Positions 10,971-23,400 of a DNA stretch of 64,000 nucleotides are shown one piece after another. How positions within the stretch are numbered: position 1 is the stretch's first letter; every line of letters starts with the position of its first letter. The position numbers and the translations under genes were made by a program. This DNA is from Larimichthys crocea (lineage: Eukaryota > Chordata > Actinopteri > Sciaenidae), in assembly GCF_000972845.2 (NCBI RefSeq), contig NC_040032.1, forward strand, positions 10,080,334 through 10,144,333, in the 5' to 3' direction. The notes beneath the pieces were generated by a model. The model saw only the letters and a program-made list of their open reading frames with translations. It was not told the DNA's origin and made no database searches.

Positions 10971-10979
10971 ACGTCACAT

Positions 10980-11038
10980 TCATGGGGGAGCTGGGGATCG
11001 AACCGCTGATCGAACCGCTAAACACTGAGTCTCAAAGT
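10980..11038 (-). repeat. tRNA-derived SINE relic
   Basis: On the minus strand the sequence reads GCGGTTCGATCAGCGGTTCGATCCCCAGCTCCCCCATG. It contains a B-box-like GGTTCGATCCCCAGCTCCC typical of the end of teleost tRNA-SINE heads, with the GCGGTTCGATC unit duplicated. Only this core is recognisable. Confidence 0.45.
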
Positions 11039-12571
11039 TATGAAGGTGTGTTCCTCTGCATCGCGTTAAATATGTTTAAGGCTGTCTTGTTGGACGTGTA
11101 AATAGGCAACAGTAGCGTTTGTGGTAGTAATGTCGACACGAGACGTGTGTTACTGTCTGAGATCTCATCCGTCACATTGCTGTATGATAGAACAACGTTC
11201 TCCCGCTGATATATTTCAGATTTCTACAAATTCCAGCTTCAGAAAATGGAGCAGATGTTTGGTGAAGCCGCTCTGTGGTTGATGTTTCCTTCATCCTGAC
11301 CATCATCCGGCTGTATTTCCTCCTGTTGTGTCTCTTTCTCAAACCCGAGCCGGGCCTCCCTTTGCTTTGACACACACCGAACGCACAAACCTGGAAGATG
11401 AAAGGAGAAGAGTAGCTCCATTACCTGCATTACAGCAAGTTGCTCAGACCAATTGACAACAACAAAATGCCCCAGAAAAAGCATTTTTTCTCCCCGAGAT
11501 TTGAGTGCTGTACTTACATCTAACTTCATTTTTATAGACCACAGCCTATTTCCTTCCATCTGGAGTGTGGCAGCCAGGAGGGCATTTGATATCCTCCCAT
11601 GCACCATCAAAGTGGACAATATGCCTCTGTGACAGGAGAGCAAATCCATGTTTTCTTGAATCCATCCAGCTTTTGAGAGATTAATTTTGTTATGGAAAGT
11701 CTACAATTTACGTAGCATCATCGCTGGGTAAGGAGTGCACGCGGCACTCGGGAAGGTAATGTGACGAGAGTAATTACAAAGAGTGTGTATGGCTGGCTCG
11801 CCGTAAAGTTGCTAAGCTCCTGCACACCACGGGCCTGTTCATGAGCATCCATCGCCTGATTCTTCCAGGTTTGCAGGCTCGATCCGCTGAGGAACATTTA
11901 CAGATCTTAAAGCTCACGAGTAGAACATGCTCACTGTTTGCCAGCTAACGTTTCTTCTCATAAAATGATTTCTGCAACATTGCTCAGACAAACAACAACT
12001 CTTAATAATAACAGACTCGTTTGTTAAGTTTAGTTCTGATTACATTTCCTAATGATTTCTGTTGTAGCATGGTAAATTTAGTTTTATATTTTCTCTTTCA
12101 GCGTATTAGAGGGATATTAAAATATGCTCAAAACACATTCCTAACATCTAGAATAGGGATGTGTGGTCCCTTTGTATTTATTTTACTAAAATATATGAAT
12201 TTATCTTCCACCAGTTCAAATTTCAGCTGTGAAATCCAAAGTAATTCACCGTGTTTGCGCCCAATAAATGACTGTAAACCATTTCACAGTAGTACACAGT
12301 TTACAGGAACCAAATAATGTACTGTTACTTGTTAGTTTACAGTGCAGGAACAAAGAAAAAACACAATGAGGAGATATGTGCATAGAAATAAATGATGAAT
12401 ACTCTTTTATTGCTTTGAAGCTGTTGTAGATTTTACAGGAGAGGATTATATTATAAAAAAATCACAATAACTTCCAATAAAAAAACAGCGTGCTGGTGGA
12501 ATCAGGTGTTTGTTCATGCAGAGTCAACATTGCCAGGACTCTCAAGTTATAGTAATCACAAGAAACGTGTT
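11039..12571. other. Non-coding region
   Basis: A minus-strand open frame of 136 codons (11649-11239) has no recognisable domain and no splice or codon evidence, so I do not call it a gene. About 12150-12320 is AT-rich with short ACAGT/ACTGTTA repeats. The remainder is unremarkable. Confidence 0.45.
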
Positions 12572-12659
12572 CCTTTATTAATTAAGTTTTCAAATAATTA
12601 CATAATTAACAGATCCCTTTATTAATTAAGTTTTCAAATAATTACATAATTAACAGATC
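12572..12659. repeat. Perfect 44-bp tandem duplication
   Basis: Two adjacent identical copies of a 44-base AT-rich unit beginning CCTTTATTAATTAAG and ending TTAACAGATC. There are only two copies and no spacer. Confidence 0.95.
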
Positions 12660-12829
12660 CAAATCAATAGAATTAAGATTCGTGGCAATATAAACACATA
12701 ACTGCAAAGATTTAATGACAAACATTATCTCTTTTAATAATTTTTTATTTGGACATAATGTCTCTAAATCCTAAAATGTCTATATTTTTATAATTCATTT
12801 ATAGTTGCTCAGTCAGAAACTTCAAATCA

Positions 12830-14060
12830 TCTTTGTGTTAATTGGAAAAGTGGCTGAGCATCCGATGACCTTTTGTTATGGACCAAAAAGTCCAACAAAG
12901 AGCATCCTGTGGATCACGTAATAGAAGGTGTGAAGGTGACGGAAACAACCTAAAAGTGTGCAACGCTGCTATTTTCCAGCTGTGCCGTTTACAAGACACA
13001 AGGCCACAAAAACCTATAATGGCCTCTGAAAGTTATCGACATTAGCGGGCAAAATGCTTCTGAATCTTTACGTCCCAGCCACGCTTTGCCTAAATGCTTA
13101 AATCAACTCCTCGGAATTGAATTTTCAAGCCTTCAAATGGCTAATTTGTGCAGCAAGTGCTTTCAGCGTTTTCTAAGCAAATGAACGGGTGGGCTCTAAT
13201 CATAAGAGCATGTGGATGGCGCTGCCTCTCCACACCCGCCCATGAGACGGCGGCGTGGACGGGGAGAGAAACATTTCCACTTAACCACTTAAATGAATAT
13301 ATCAAGAAACTAATTTGCCATTTTAATTGCGTGATTTAGGAAGACGCTACTTCACTTGCCCCTCTTCCATCTTGGTTGATTTCCAATGTGAGCGCACATT
13401 AGATTGATCTATGAAAGACTGCAGAAATCACAACACTTAAGTCTTTTCATTTTCCCTCCCTAATTAAATAATTGAAATTCCTGTCAGTGTCTGCACTTAA
13501 GCCACACACAAACATTGCCGGCGCGGCTGAATGAATCGTGAAAGGCTTGTTTTTATCCTTTTCTTGCTTGTCGCCTGTTCTTTTCTTTGCCTTCAACCTT
13601 TTTTCTTTTTTGTCTTTCAAGAGCCAAAGATTCATTCCATCTGTCAAGCCCAGAAATAGATCAGTACATCCATTTTGTTGAGATTTGCCCGTCCCATTAA
13701 GTGATTGCTTGCAGAAATGGCAGGGGACGTTTCTTCTGATACGTTCCCTGAAACAGCGCTGGCAGACATTAAGGACATATTATTGAGTCCCATTTTCTCC
13801 CAGCCACAAGGATATCCATTAGAGTGGCACACAGCCCTAAATTTTTCCATTTTCTCCCTCACCAAACTTGACTTTACACATTATTTCTGCCTCTGTTTTG
13901 TAATTTGCAGCCACAAATTATATCAGGGAAAAGCCATCTCGTAGCATGTGGTTCCTCTTCCCAGGGCTATTTGGCAAGACTTGATTCTGAAGTGTCAAAA
14001 TGGGCCCATCGTTATGGCTAATCATGACTGACAGCAGGGTCCTTACAAGTCCATACAAGT
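12830..14060. promoter_or_regulatory. Candidate conserved non-coding block
   Basis: Long unique, repeat-free sequence of balanced composition with clustered homeodomain-type cores, for example AACTAATTTGCCATTTTAATTG near 13310-13330, CCTAATTAAATAATTG near 13460 and GGCTAATCATGACTGACAG near 14015. There is no coding potential over its length. This is the typical look of vertebrate developmental enhancers, but conservation cannot be measured here. Confidence 0.35.
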
Positions 14061-14405
14061 TGGCCCACATTGGAAACTTTTTGTGTCTGTGTGTGTGTGT
14101 GTCTTGTTTTTATTCCTGACTGATAGACAGAATATTTCTTTGAATCTGGATTTTTCTAAAGCACAGTTCTACTTTCTTAAATCAAATTTTGCCTTTCTGC
14201 CTAAAATAAAAATGTAAAAAAAAGACAAATAGGAGAAAAAACTTGTAGATTCCTGGTAACAGTCGGTGCACATGTGAGTGAATAATGTTGTCTAATCCAC
14301 TGGAATAATTAATATTAAAGCCGGTAAGTGAATTGTAACATCGGAGACATACATGCTACATCAGACCTTTATTTATCTGCACATTTTTAATATTATATGA
14401 ATATA

Positions 14406-14811
14406 CCCTATTTTTCAGGCTATAAGGCGCAGTAGGTCGAACCTTATTCAACTAATTCACAATAACTCTCAACGTTGTTCAGTTGTAACACAAAAATACA
14501 AAACGATACACTCACTCATTAATGTCGAATTCTCTCGCAGCTGCTCTGTCCCGTGTTCTAATGCGTGACTGATAGCGTTGAGTTTGAAATCCGCTTCGTA
14601 AGCATGTCTCTTAACAGGTGGCATTTTGGGCTCCTTACCCTTATACTAGGCCTATCTGTAGGCCTACGTGTTACTCCGCGAGGCTCCTGACTACGGTAGC
14701 CGTAATGTGTATCACATAAAATCAGTTCAATGTTAGTAAACACAACCAGAATTATGATTTCTGAGAAAATTTAATGATTTTAAATGCGCCTTATAGCCCG
14801 AAAAATACTGT
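14406..14811. mobile_element. pogo-like MITE with terminal inverted repeats
   Basis: The left end has TTTTTCAGGCTATAAGGCGC and the right end reads, in reverse complement, AGTATTTTTCGGGCTATAAGGCGC, so the termini are inverted repeats of at least 20 bases with few mismatches. This ATTTTTCggxCTATAAGGCGC terminus is a widespread vertebrate DNA-transposon end. The interior (about 400 bp) holds a relic of a transposase N-terminus on the minus strand. No clear target duplication is seen. Confidence 0.75.
14530..14624 (-). pseudogene. Relic of a pogo/BrkDBD-type transposase N-terminus
   Basis: Read on the minus strand from the ATG at 14622-14624 the frame gives MPPVKRHAYEADFKLNAIS. After an apparent one-base shift near 14550 it gives RAAAREFDINE. 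This is the pattern of the helix-turn-helix at the start of pogo-like transposases (ADFKLxAI...GNRAAAREFxxNES). It is about 30 codons long, frameshifted and lacks any catalytic domain, so it cannot be functional. Confidence 0.55.
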
Positions 14812-14918
14812 GAACTTTAGTACCGGACATATACTTGCACAACAGCTCTCTTGTTTTAGAAGATATTGTATATATATTTATATTGTTTATATTTTTTAAT
14901 ACTTTGTTTTTTTATCTT

Positions 14919-14920
<2 letters not shown>

Positions 14921-14949
<29 letters not shown>
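14921..14949. repeat. (TA)n microsatellite
   Basis: About 14 uninterrupted TA units. Confidence 0.95.
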
Positions 14950-14951
<2 letters not shown>

Positions 14952-14984
14952 TTATATCTATAAATAATAATAAAATACAGTGTT

Positions 14985-15123
14985 TCACATGGCGGCCTCG
15001 ATGAACGGGGACCCGCTCCCACTGTAGATATAAAAAAATATACTTTAAAGTGATTATACATGAAAACATAGTTATATTCCATGTCTGCCTTATTCTGAAA
15101 ATCTTACACACTGCACCTTTAAG
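14985..15123 (+). repeat. Dispersed teleost repeat, 3' end
   Basis: The segment ends CTTACACACTGCACCTTTAAG and includes GATTATACATGAAAACATAGTTATATTCCATxTCTGCC. I recognise this as a common interspersed repeat end in fish genomes. I cannot name the family with certainty. Confidence 0.45.
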
Positions 15124-17757
15124 ATGGCCCGTTATTGCTTCATGTGCACGTTGGACCTGCTCATCCCTGAATCAAACCTCTACGAATTCACACATATGAA
15201 CAGTTTTTGGACTCGTGGTTAAAGTGTCTCCAGTTCTTCTTGCACCGCGTTACCTCGGGCTCGCCGTGCACAACAATCTATGTTTAGCTGATAGCTTAGC
15301 ATTCTCCAACTTCTCCGTCCACCCGTTTGTTTTTCACTGCAGCCGTTTCCAGTTTTCTTCTTTACAGCCACTTAGATTAAAAATATGTGACTCAAGTCAA
15401 CCATGGCTCCGATTTACTTGAGTGTATTTCACCTTCTTTGTCATTAGCGACATTACGTCCACTTGATCGTGGCCTCGTCGCTCATTCAGAGATAAACTCT
15501 GGGTTATTGCGCTGAGACGAACACAATAGCAACAACAACAACAACATTCAAGACCAGATCCACCAACAAACAGGTCAAGCCTTTTCACAGTGTTGTGGAG
15601 AGCCACAATCACAGAGGCGTCAGAAGGCAGCTCAAAGGCCACAGCGGCCCCCCGCTGAGCTGACATTCTCATCGTGCCTTGCCCATTAATTCTGTCATTG
15701 TTGCTGCCCTGGCCTCCTGGAGTCCTATCAAAGACTCAATAACCACTGCTTAACCAAAGTCCATTGCCAATTCCCCCATCTCTCTCTCTCTCTCTCCTCT
15801 CCCTGTCGCTCGCTCTCTGCTATAAACCATCTGACAGCATGCGGGTGCGCGGAGCAACTGCCTTTCACTTCGACATGGCCGGGTTGAAAAGGCCATTATT
15901 ACCCTGTAATTGTGGGAGTCAAACCCAATTAAGCAAATCTGTATGGGGCAGATGCTGCCCGCCTTCCCGCCCCTCCCCAACACACACACACACACTTCGT
16001 TTACCCTTTTCTCTCGCTTGCTGTCACTTCACTTAGGCCGGCTTGATCTCGGATGTGGCTGCACAAGCAGCGGCTCGGACCCCCTGCAGGGAGGGACATG
16101 TTGTTAATTGAGTTCTTGCTGGTCATTTGCTCCTTCCAAGTGAGCAAGAAGAAAAACAGAAAACTGCTACCTCGTCTGCTGGGGCCATGGGAAGAAGAAG
16201 AAGAAGAAGAAGAAGAAGAAAGTGAAATGCCACTCATGTCGACAACAAGCCGAGGAAAAAGAGGCGAGCGAAAAGCCATTTAATCCGCGGGGAGGGCAGC
16301 GAGAAAAGAGGGGCTTAGGCCCTGTTCGGCTGCTCCACGCGGGGATCCACGCAGCGGCGAGGGACTCCGACTCCAAGAGCAAACGCTCCCATTCAAGCAG
16401 CACGCCACCCCCTGAGTCTGATACTTCCTGTCTCTGGGAGGGTTGGCCCTGAAATCAGGAGAGGACTAATGCAATGTTCACGCTTACATGGACAAATCTG
16501 AAAATGCATCTCACGGTCCGTGCCTCACTGAGCAGCTGGTTCTGAGGGAAAGTGTCAATCAATATGAAAAGCTGCTTATGGCTTCATGCATATTTATTAT
16601 TATTGTCCAGTGTAATATTTAGCATGTATTATTGTTGCATTACTTACTGGTGAATGATCCTTTACCTAACTTAACTTCATGTTATCTTAAAAGAAGGATT
16701 ACTTTGTGCATACATCAAGTTCAAAACAGAATATTGTCAAATAACCTCGTTTCTTTCATAGATCTAAACAGGCCAGAAACCTGCAAAGAAGAATTCTCAT
16801 CCAATGCATGTATGACGTCTAAACACCTGAACATTTCTTCTTTCTGAACACGAAGGCGTTGTTTTTCCTCTCACAGGTAAAAAGTTAAATTGCAGCACTT
16901 TTCCTGTATGCAAAGGAAGTGATGCAACTCATGCGAGGCCCGCGGTTGGACGCTCTCGTCAGGTGGGAGCATGTGATTGGCTGAAAGGTGAGCGGGCATC
17001 GGCTGCTGATCATTCCACAATTTTTAAATAAAATGTGCGAAGCATAAACAGCTGATTAATGTCACATGATGTTTATTTTCTGTTCCATCCATCTGACCTG
17101 AATTTAATAATTCCGGTAATTATTTCACGATTTGTTGGTTCACTTATATATTTTCCACATCATTCACATGATTATTCATTTAGTTAAATGCTTTTTATTT
17201 ATTTAATATTCCCTGTTAACCACTCTGAAGCAACGTGGTGTTAACATCTGAATTAATCCATTTAAACCTGATCTACAGATCAGTGACTCTTTCACAGGTA
17301 GAGGGAGGTGGACGCAGGTATCGAACTGATGGCCACATTGTAAAAACAAAGATTGAATCCGATGAGCTGCGTGTTACAGTGACTGCAGCCGTCAGCCCCG
17401 TCCCGGACTAATATGGAGGCAGCGAACAGGCAGGACATTGTCAGCGCTCGCCCCCGGTGGGTATCGCATGAATAAGAGCACTCATCCAGTTGATTTAAAT
17501 GTGTGTGATCTCACGCCTCTTTCACTCCCACCTTTGTTTCCTTCAGAAAGGACAGGTCATAGTGGGTCAGTGGACACACACACGCGTTAACAGGCTGCGT
17601 GTGTGTCGCTGGGTGGAGGTTGGTGGGAGGTGGAGGGGCGAGGTTGGCTGGTTTTGGAGTTCTACCCCTGTTGAGTGCACGCACAGTGTTTTTTTTTGGA
17701 CAGGATATAGAAAGTCCAGACCTGGACTCATGGAGGTGCAGGGACTCATGTGGTTCA
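15124..17757. other. Non-coding region with simple repeats
   Basis: Contains a (TC)n run (about 15779-15797), a short AC run (about 15980-15996) and a (GAA)n run (16190-16221). Several glutamate- or serine-rich open frames here are just translations of the simple repeats. The stretch about 16860-17040 is GC-richer and contains GTGGGAGCATGTGATTGGCTG. No gene is recognised. Confidence 0.5.
16190..16221. repeat. (GAA)n microsatellite
   Basis: About 10-11 uninterrupted GAA units. Confidence 0.95.

Positions 17758-17800
<43 letters not shown>
17758..17800. repeat. (AC)n microsatellite
   Basis: About 21 AC units. A (TG)n tract 140 bases downstream is its inverted complement. Confidence 0.96.
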
Positions 17801-17803
<3 letters not shown>

Positions 17804-17939
17804 CACACACTTTAAAACCTGGGATTGGTTCTCCTCCCTGACTCTCACGTGCTTTAACCCCCTTTAACCCCTCTCATACGGCGACCTACTTGTTCTCCAT
17901 CCTTCCTGGGTATTAAGCAAATGATCAAACAAGGAGGCA

Positions 17940-17971
<32 letters not shown>
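17940..17971. repeat. (TG)n microsatellite
   Basis: About 16 TG units, in inverted orientation to the (AC)n tract at 17758-17800. Confidence 0.96.
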
Positions 17972-17972
<1 letters not shown>

Positions 17973-18237
17973 GATCCATTCAATTGTGTTTTGTATTTTA
18001 ATTTCAAGTTTGTATTTCAAGTCTCTTCCTGTGGTGACAGTAATGAAAACACCTGTAGAGCAGGATTTCTTTAATGAATTACACAGACCAGATCTGCCTT
18101 GTATATTATTATTACGACACTAGTTTAATTTACATTGCATTATATTACTTATATCACTATATATATGGTTATTATTGAGCTTTTCTATTGTTATATTCTG
18201 TGCTATATTCTCCTTTATTTCTGTTATTGTACACTGT

Positions 18238-18460
18238 AAAAAATGTCTGTAGATTTTACTGTAAAAAAACAAACCATGACGTAAAATATGCCATTAAATA
18301 TTAACAGTCAATTAACAACAATTAACAGTCTCTAATCTAGAATGCTGTTGTATTGCTTGTTATATTTGCTGTATATAAATAAAGGTTGTGAAATATTCTT
18401 TCACTGTCATGCTTTGGCAGTTTTTTGCACCGTGAAATCTACAGACATTTTAAAATATGG
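18238..18460. mobile_element. Possible MITE with inverted ends
   Basis: The left part has AAAATGTCTGTAGATTTTAC and the right part GTGAAATCTACAGACATTTT, a nearly perfect inverted repeat of about 18 bases about 165 bp apart. The interior is AT-rich with AACAGTCAATTAACA repeats. The arrangement fits a short non-autonomous DNA transposon, but no target duplication is resolved. Confidence 0.45.
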
Positions 18461-18799
18461 AACCTTAAACATGAAATCAACAGTACAAACATCCTTTTAC
18501 TGTAATATTAGAAAATATTATACTGTATTTATTGCGGTAAAAGCAACAGTGTATATTACATATAAAGCACGTATATATTTCATTATATTAGGATGTATAT
18601 TGTACTTATTCATAGCTATATGTCTATACTTTGTTGACAACGTGTCCAGTCTGTTCTGCACCATTTATTCAATGCAAAAATAGATTTTTTGTTTGGACGC
18701 AGATACATCTGTGGCCACCTGTGCGTTGTGTTGACACTGCCATGCTTCTTCACTGCTGCCTTCAAACATTAATCACTGGTCACAGTAATTCTCCGCCTG
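18461..18799. other. AT-rich non-coding region
   Basis: Nothing recognised beyond AT-rich sequence. Open frames here have no domain. Confidence 0.45.
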
Positions 18800-20050
18800 G
18801 TTTCGTGTGTAAATAGCCAATTAATACGCCCTCAGATGTCTTCATTCTCTCCCACCTCTGTCAATCAGGGCATAATGACAACTGGGGAACAAATGCAGCA
18901 CTTGGAGAGACAATTGAGGAGGCCAACAGTCAGTAATTAAGCAGTTCATAAGGCAATCTCATTAATTATCCCCTTCACTGGTTGCTACATCCTCTGGCTG
19001 TCCTGATGACATGCTTATTGACTCTGAATCCTATGACGAAATGTTCCTTGTTCCACTTCCTAATGCAGTCTAAAAGAGGAGTCATTTACAAATGGCTTTA
19101 TTAGGCAGAGTGCCCACATGGACCTTTAAAATGTTACTTGAAAATGCAATTCCACCTGTCGTTTGCAGGAGGCTTTCATGCACTTAAGCAGAGGTCATAC
19201 AAACAGCAATGTAATTAGCGGTCTCCCTTTTACAGAGTCTGCTGATTTGAAAAGCGTTACACACCTTTTTCTCCTCCATTCAGCATTAATCATTCGTTTT
19301 CAGGGGGGAAATTGTCGGGGCTTATGAAAGACAAAACGTCACTCTGGCTGGCCGCTGCATGAGGCTCCTTCTCGGAGTGGATTTGTTAGACGTGCACGGG
19401 GAGGGCTGAGAAGCTTTGTGTCGTTTGTTCACCTCCTATAGGAGAGTGCAGACTTTTGATTTTCTGTGCTGTGGAGAACTGAGGGGGTCAAGCAAGGCGT
19501 TAGAAGTTACTGGTGTCATTTTAGATGGATGACGAGGGATAATTGAGTCTTTCTAGATAGAGAGAAAAGAACAAATGTTCAGCGCTGTTAGTCGTCCTGA
19601 TATCTATACATCACGTACAGGACAATCAAGTAACACAGCATCATCTACAAGCCTGCCACGCAGAGCAAACACCAACTATTAGCACATTTCTTTTGCAATG
19701 GAAGAACCTCTCAAATGCAGAAATTTTCCAAACCTCCTCAAAGCCCATCCCAGCTCACACGGAGCCACTCAGCATGAGTCTAAATGCAGATAACGAAGAA
19801 ATGGAAAATGGAGGCCAAATTGACCCTTTCACAGCGTGTTAAGTCCGTTTGTATGGGTACCTGGAGTGGCTGTCCCACTCCCATCAATAAAATAATTTAA
19901 GAACACATTATACTCCTTTAAAAGGGCCCATTTGTCAGACCAGGTGACTCTTAAAAGACCCTGCGGATTAGAGACGCCCTGCATCAGGTACTTTTAATTC
20001 AGCCACAATCGATATGACTTAGGCTGCTGTTGTGTCGGGAGTGAATATTA
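18800..20050. promoter_or_regulatory. Candidate conserved non-coding block
   Basis: Unique, repeat-free sequence with repeated homeodomain cores in the first 200 bases: AGCCAATTAATACG near 18815, CAGTAATTAAGCAG near 18930 and CTCATTAATTATCC near 18958. E-box and Sox-like sites also occur. A further smooth block runs 19080-19320 and 19640-20030. No coding potential. This is one of the best enhancer-like stretches in the window, by appearance only. Confidence 0.4.
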
Positions 20051-20390
20051 AAAAAAGGGTGTTTCAGTTAAAATGTCTCTTGTGCATAAAGTCAATAAAA
20101 ATGGGTGGGGGGTAGAGCGAGGTGGAGACCATACGCTCGTACATGTAATTTTCAGAATCCGCATGGGTTTCCTCGAAAAAGACTCGTAATAATCATGATA
20201 ATGTAGTATGAATAATGTCAGCCGCGGAACAAAATGAAAAACAGTTTCCATAATATTCTGTCAACACGCTGAGACCTGACCCCCCCTCGACCCCCCGTAA
20301 CCTTTTCTAGCAGGTCTTTTCTTTCTGTTTCCAGCACGCCGCACAGAAGAAAAGTGTTTCACTTTGATTCCACCCCGGTGCGTTATTTTC

Positions 20391-20417
20391 CATCCATCCA
20401 TCCATCCATCCATCCAT
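20391..20417. repeat. (CATC)n microsatellite
   Basis: Six to seven CATC units. Confidence 0.9.
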
Positions 20418-23400
20418 TAGCTATACCCACTTATCCTTCAGAGGGGTGGGGAGTGAGGGGGTAGGGGTGGGTAAAGTGGTAAAGTAATCAGTGTACTTGT
20501 TAGTGGATTATTTCAGTAACTAAATGCTAATAGGCATTTATCGCTATAAACTGTTGCTACAGTATTTAGTGAAAGCTGCATCACTGCGTCACTGCATACA
20601 ATAATATATATAAGATAAGGTACGATGATACACAAATAAACATCTAAGGTATACTTGAAAAATAAACATAAATAAGACACTGTATGCGTCTCGTGTCACG
20701 TGTACGGAAATGCATGATCGATTGTTTCACAGAAATAATTGTGCAGGTTACTGAATGCACACATGGTGTGTGGTATTATGTTAAGATGCTTATATGACTG
20801 AGAAGATACAGCAGGAGGTGGTTGCACAGTCTAAATTAATAAAACATAAATAATATTTACATGAGTACACATTTATATTTCAAATATTACGCAGAGTATT
20901 TACGCTGAAAGTTATCGAACTAATCTATAATAACTTATTATATATTGTATCTAAATAAAAATAAGTAGCATATAAGGTCGATATGGCTCTACAAATGTTT
21001 TCTTAATGGACAATCTGCATCGAATCTTTATGAAACATGCTTCAGTGAGCAAGCGAAGGTTACTGAACAGACGTAGCCGACACAGTGGAACAGTTTGTGG
21101 ACTTCATCACATAATTTGGAATTATTATATTGCTACTATCAAGTTCATGTTAACGCTGCATTGCCGTGTCTGTTTCAGTTGTTCCGGGCATAATCTGTGA
21201 TCATAATCTGCAACAAAAGGGTTGCCAACCTCTACAGCAAATTCAGTCTGTCACATGTTTCCACAGTGAAATGGATTGACAGGTGTTTTATGCACAAATA
21301 CTATATGACAGAAAAGTTCTAAAAACCGCCGCTGCTGCAATAGAAATGTAGAAAATATAGAATAATAACTAGGAGACGTTGGACTGATCTGAAGCTCTGA
21401 AAAGACGTGAACACACCTGCAGTCTGGACGGCAGCCATGACACTGTCACCTGTCGATTTCTCATCTGGATACCTGTTGGTGTGACGCGTTCACAGAGATC
21501 TCTTGTAGGTTTTTAACACCCTTGCAGCAGAAACAAAAGATTTCCCTGAAGGATGTTAACACAGGCCTGCAGCTGTGAGCTTCTATAAATGACGACGCTT
21601 TAATATGTTGTTTCACTTTCAAATGATCTTCGATAAACTCGCTGCCAATTATACCTGCCGCATTCCAGACGTTTGCTCTGGAACAAAACAACTTCATTTC
21701 ACCGTGAGCGCGTTTGTCACCCACACTCCTGCCCATCTTCCCTTGGAGTTGCTGTTTTCCTCCGTCTGTTTGTCGGCGAGTGGAGGTTCGCGTCGGCTGA
21801 GCGAGGCAGTGATTTGGCATGTTAGTGAGTGTGTTGGGGCTAATCAGACAGAGGGGCCACTGTAATGGACAGAATCTGGGCAGAATCACAGCTAGACCTG
21901 CCGCGGTAGGGAGCGGGTAATACAACTAATTTCTCCACTGTCTCGGCGACCGCACAGACGGAAATGGGGTCAACAAAGGTGCAGGCGGCATCAAATGAAC
22001 AGCTGTTGCCTTTCTCATTGCAGAGCTGCCAAAGAGGAGAATCTTAGCAGAGCCCAGCCCGCTGCACACCCCCCCAACTGCTTTTTGTGCAAATGCAAAA
22101 GAATGTATGTACAAATTAAGGGCAGGACCTGCGCATATTACTTTGATTCTTCATCTCTGAAGCCTGCCTGTCAGCGGCGGCATGCTGCGGGAAACACTCA
22201 GTGCAGTGATGAAATGTGCATAGGGTTACTCATAGATTCCTTTATTGGCTGAGGTTTGCGCGTCCGTTGTGATGGAGAAACAATTGGCTATTATAAAGAC
22301 GCCTCTCGTAGGGAAATAGTGTGTATATTTAAAAGGCTGGATGTAGCCATATGAAGTGTGGGTCTTTGTGATATGTATTAATGCAGATATTAAGGTCCAA
22401 TTGCTGGAAGCTCTGAGAGTTTGTTGTCCCCTTTCTCTGTGATTGGACTTGTCCAATTCTAATCACAAAGAACAGATGTATGATACTTCATTTCATCAGG
22501 ACGCTGGCGACTATGTAAAGTATTTTCAACCACGTGAGCTGAGAAATATGGACCTAAGCACTCGGTAAACTCTGTACATGTTCTGTCATACTGATACACA
22601 CAGTCAGCTTTGTGTGCCTTCGTTTATTAATAATCTCTTTTTTTCTATAGGCAAAGTTCTTCAGTGAATTACTTTTGTTGTTGTTGTTGTGATTTCGTAA
22701 TGAATTCAAGTATAGGACGAACTTATTTGTTCCTTATGGGAATATGTTCTGCACAGGACAAATATATAAAACGCTGTGATGCAACATGCCATGAAAAAAT
22801 ACTCAAAGTTTAAGTGTTTAAGTTTATCTTCAAATTCTCAAAACTGGAGATACCGCCAACTCATTTGATCCTCAGATAACCTGCGGAGTTACAGGTAGGT
22901 TGAAACTTTATGAAATTCTCTACAGCAAAGACACGCTGTGTCATTTAATTATATATTTGGAATATAAGATTTACGGCTGTGAGATACATATCGTGGATTA
23001 AATAGATAAAGACTCCTTAAAGTACGGTTAAATGCACTTTTAAATTAAAATAGGTCATAAAATAAATGCTGTATACATAATAAATTATCAAGTGGTGACA
23101 TCACTAAACTAATAAAATGAAGGATTTATTCTTCAGATACTATATATACTGCAATTTAATGCTTTTGTGTCCCTCGTCAGTTTCACCCGTGTCTAGTTGT
23201 GTCACTAGTTCCCGTGTCCGTGTCGAGTCTGTTGGTCGGTTCTGTTGTTCTGTTGGACTTCACTTGTTTTTCTTTGGATGCTCACGGATGACGGACGCTC
23301 ACCAGTGTTCATTTGTCTGTTCTCACTATAAAGTTTGGTGTTATTCTATATTTTTCTTGTCAACAAGTCCCATGAAAAACCTTTCTGACCTTCCTGTCTG

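Noticed and set aside
11239..11649. 136-codon minus-strand open frame
   Set aside because: No recognised domain, unique intergenic context, and no supporting splice or promoter signals.
12572..12659. CRISPR-like repeat
   Set aside because: Only two contiguous copies with no spacers, in a vertebrate genome. It is a simple tandem duplication.
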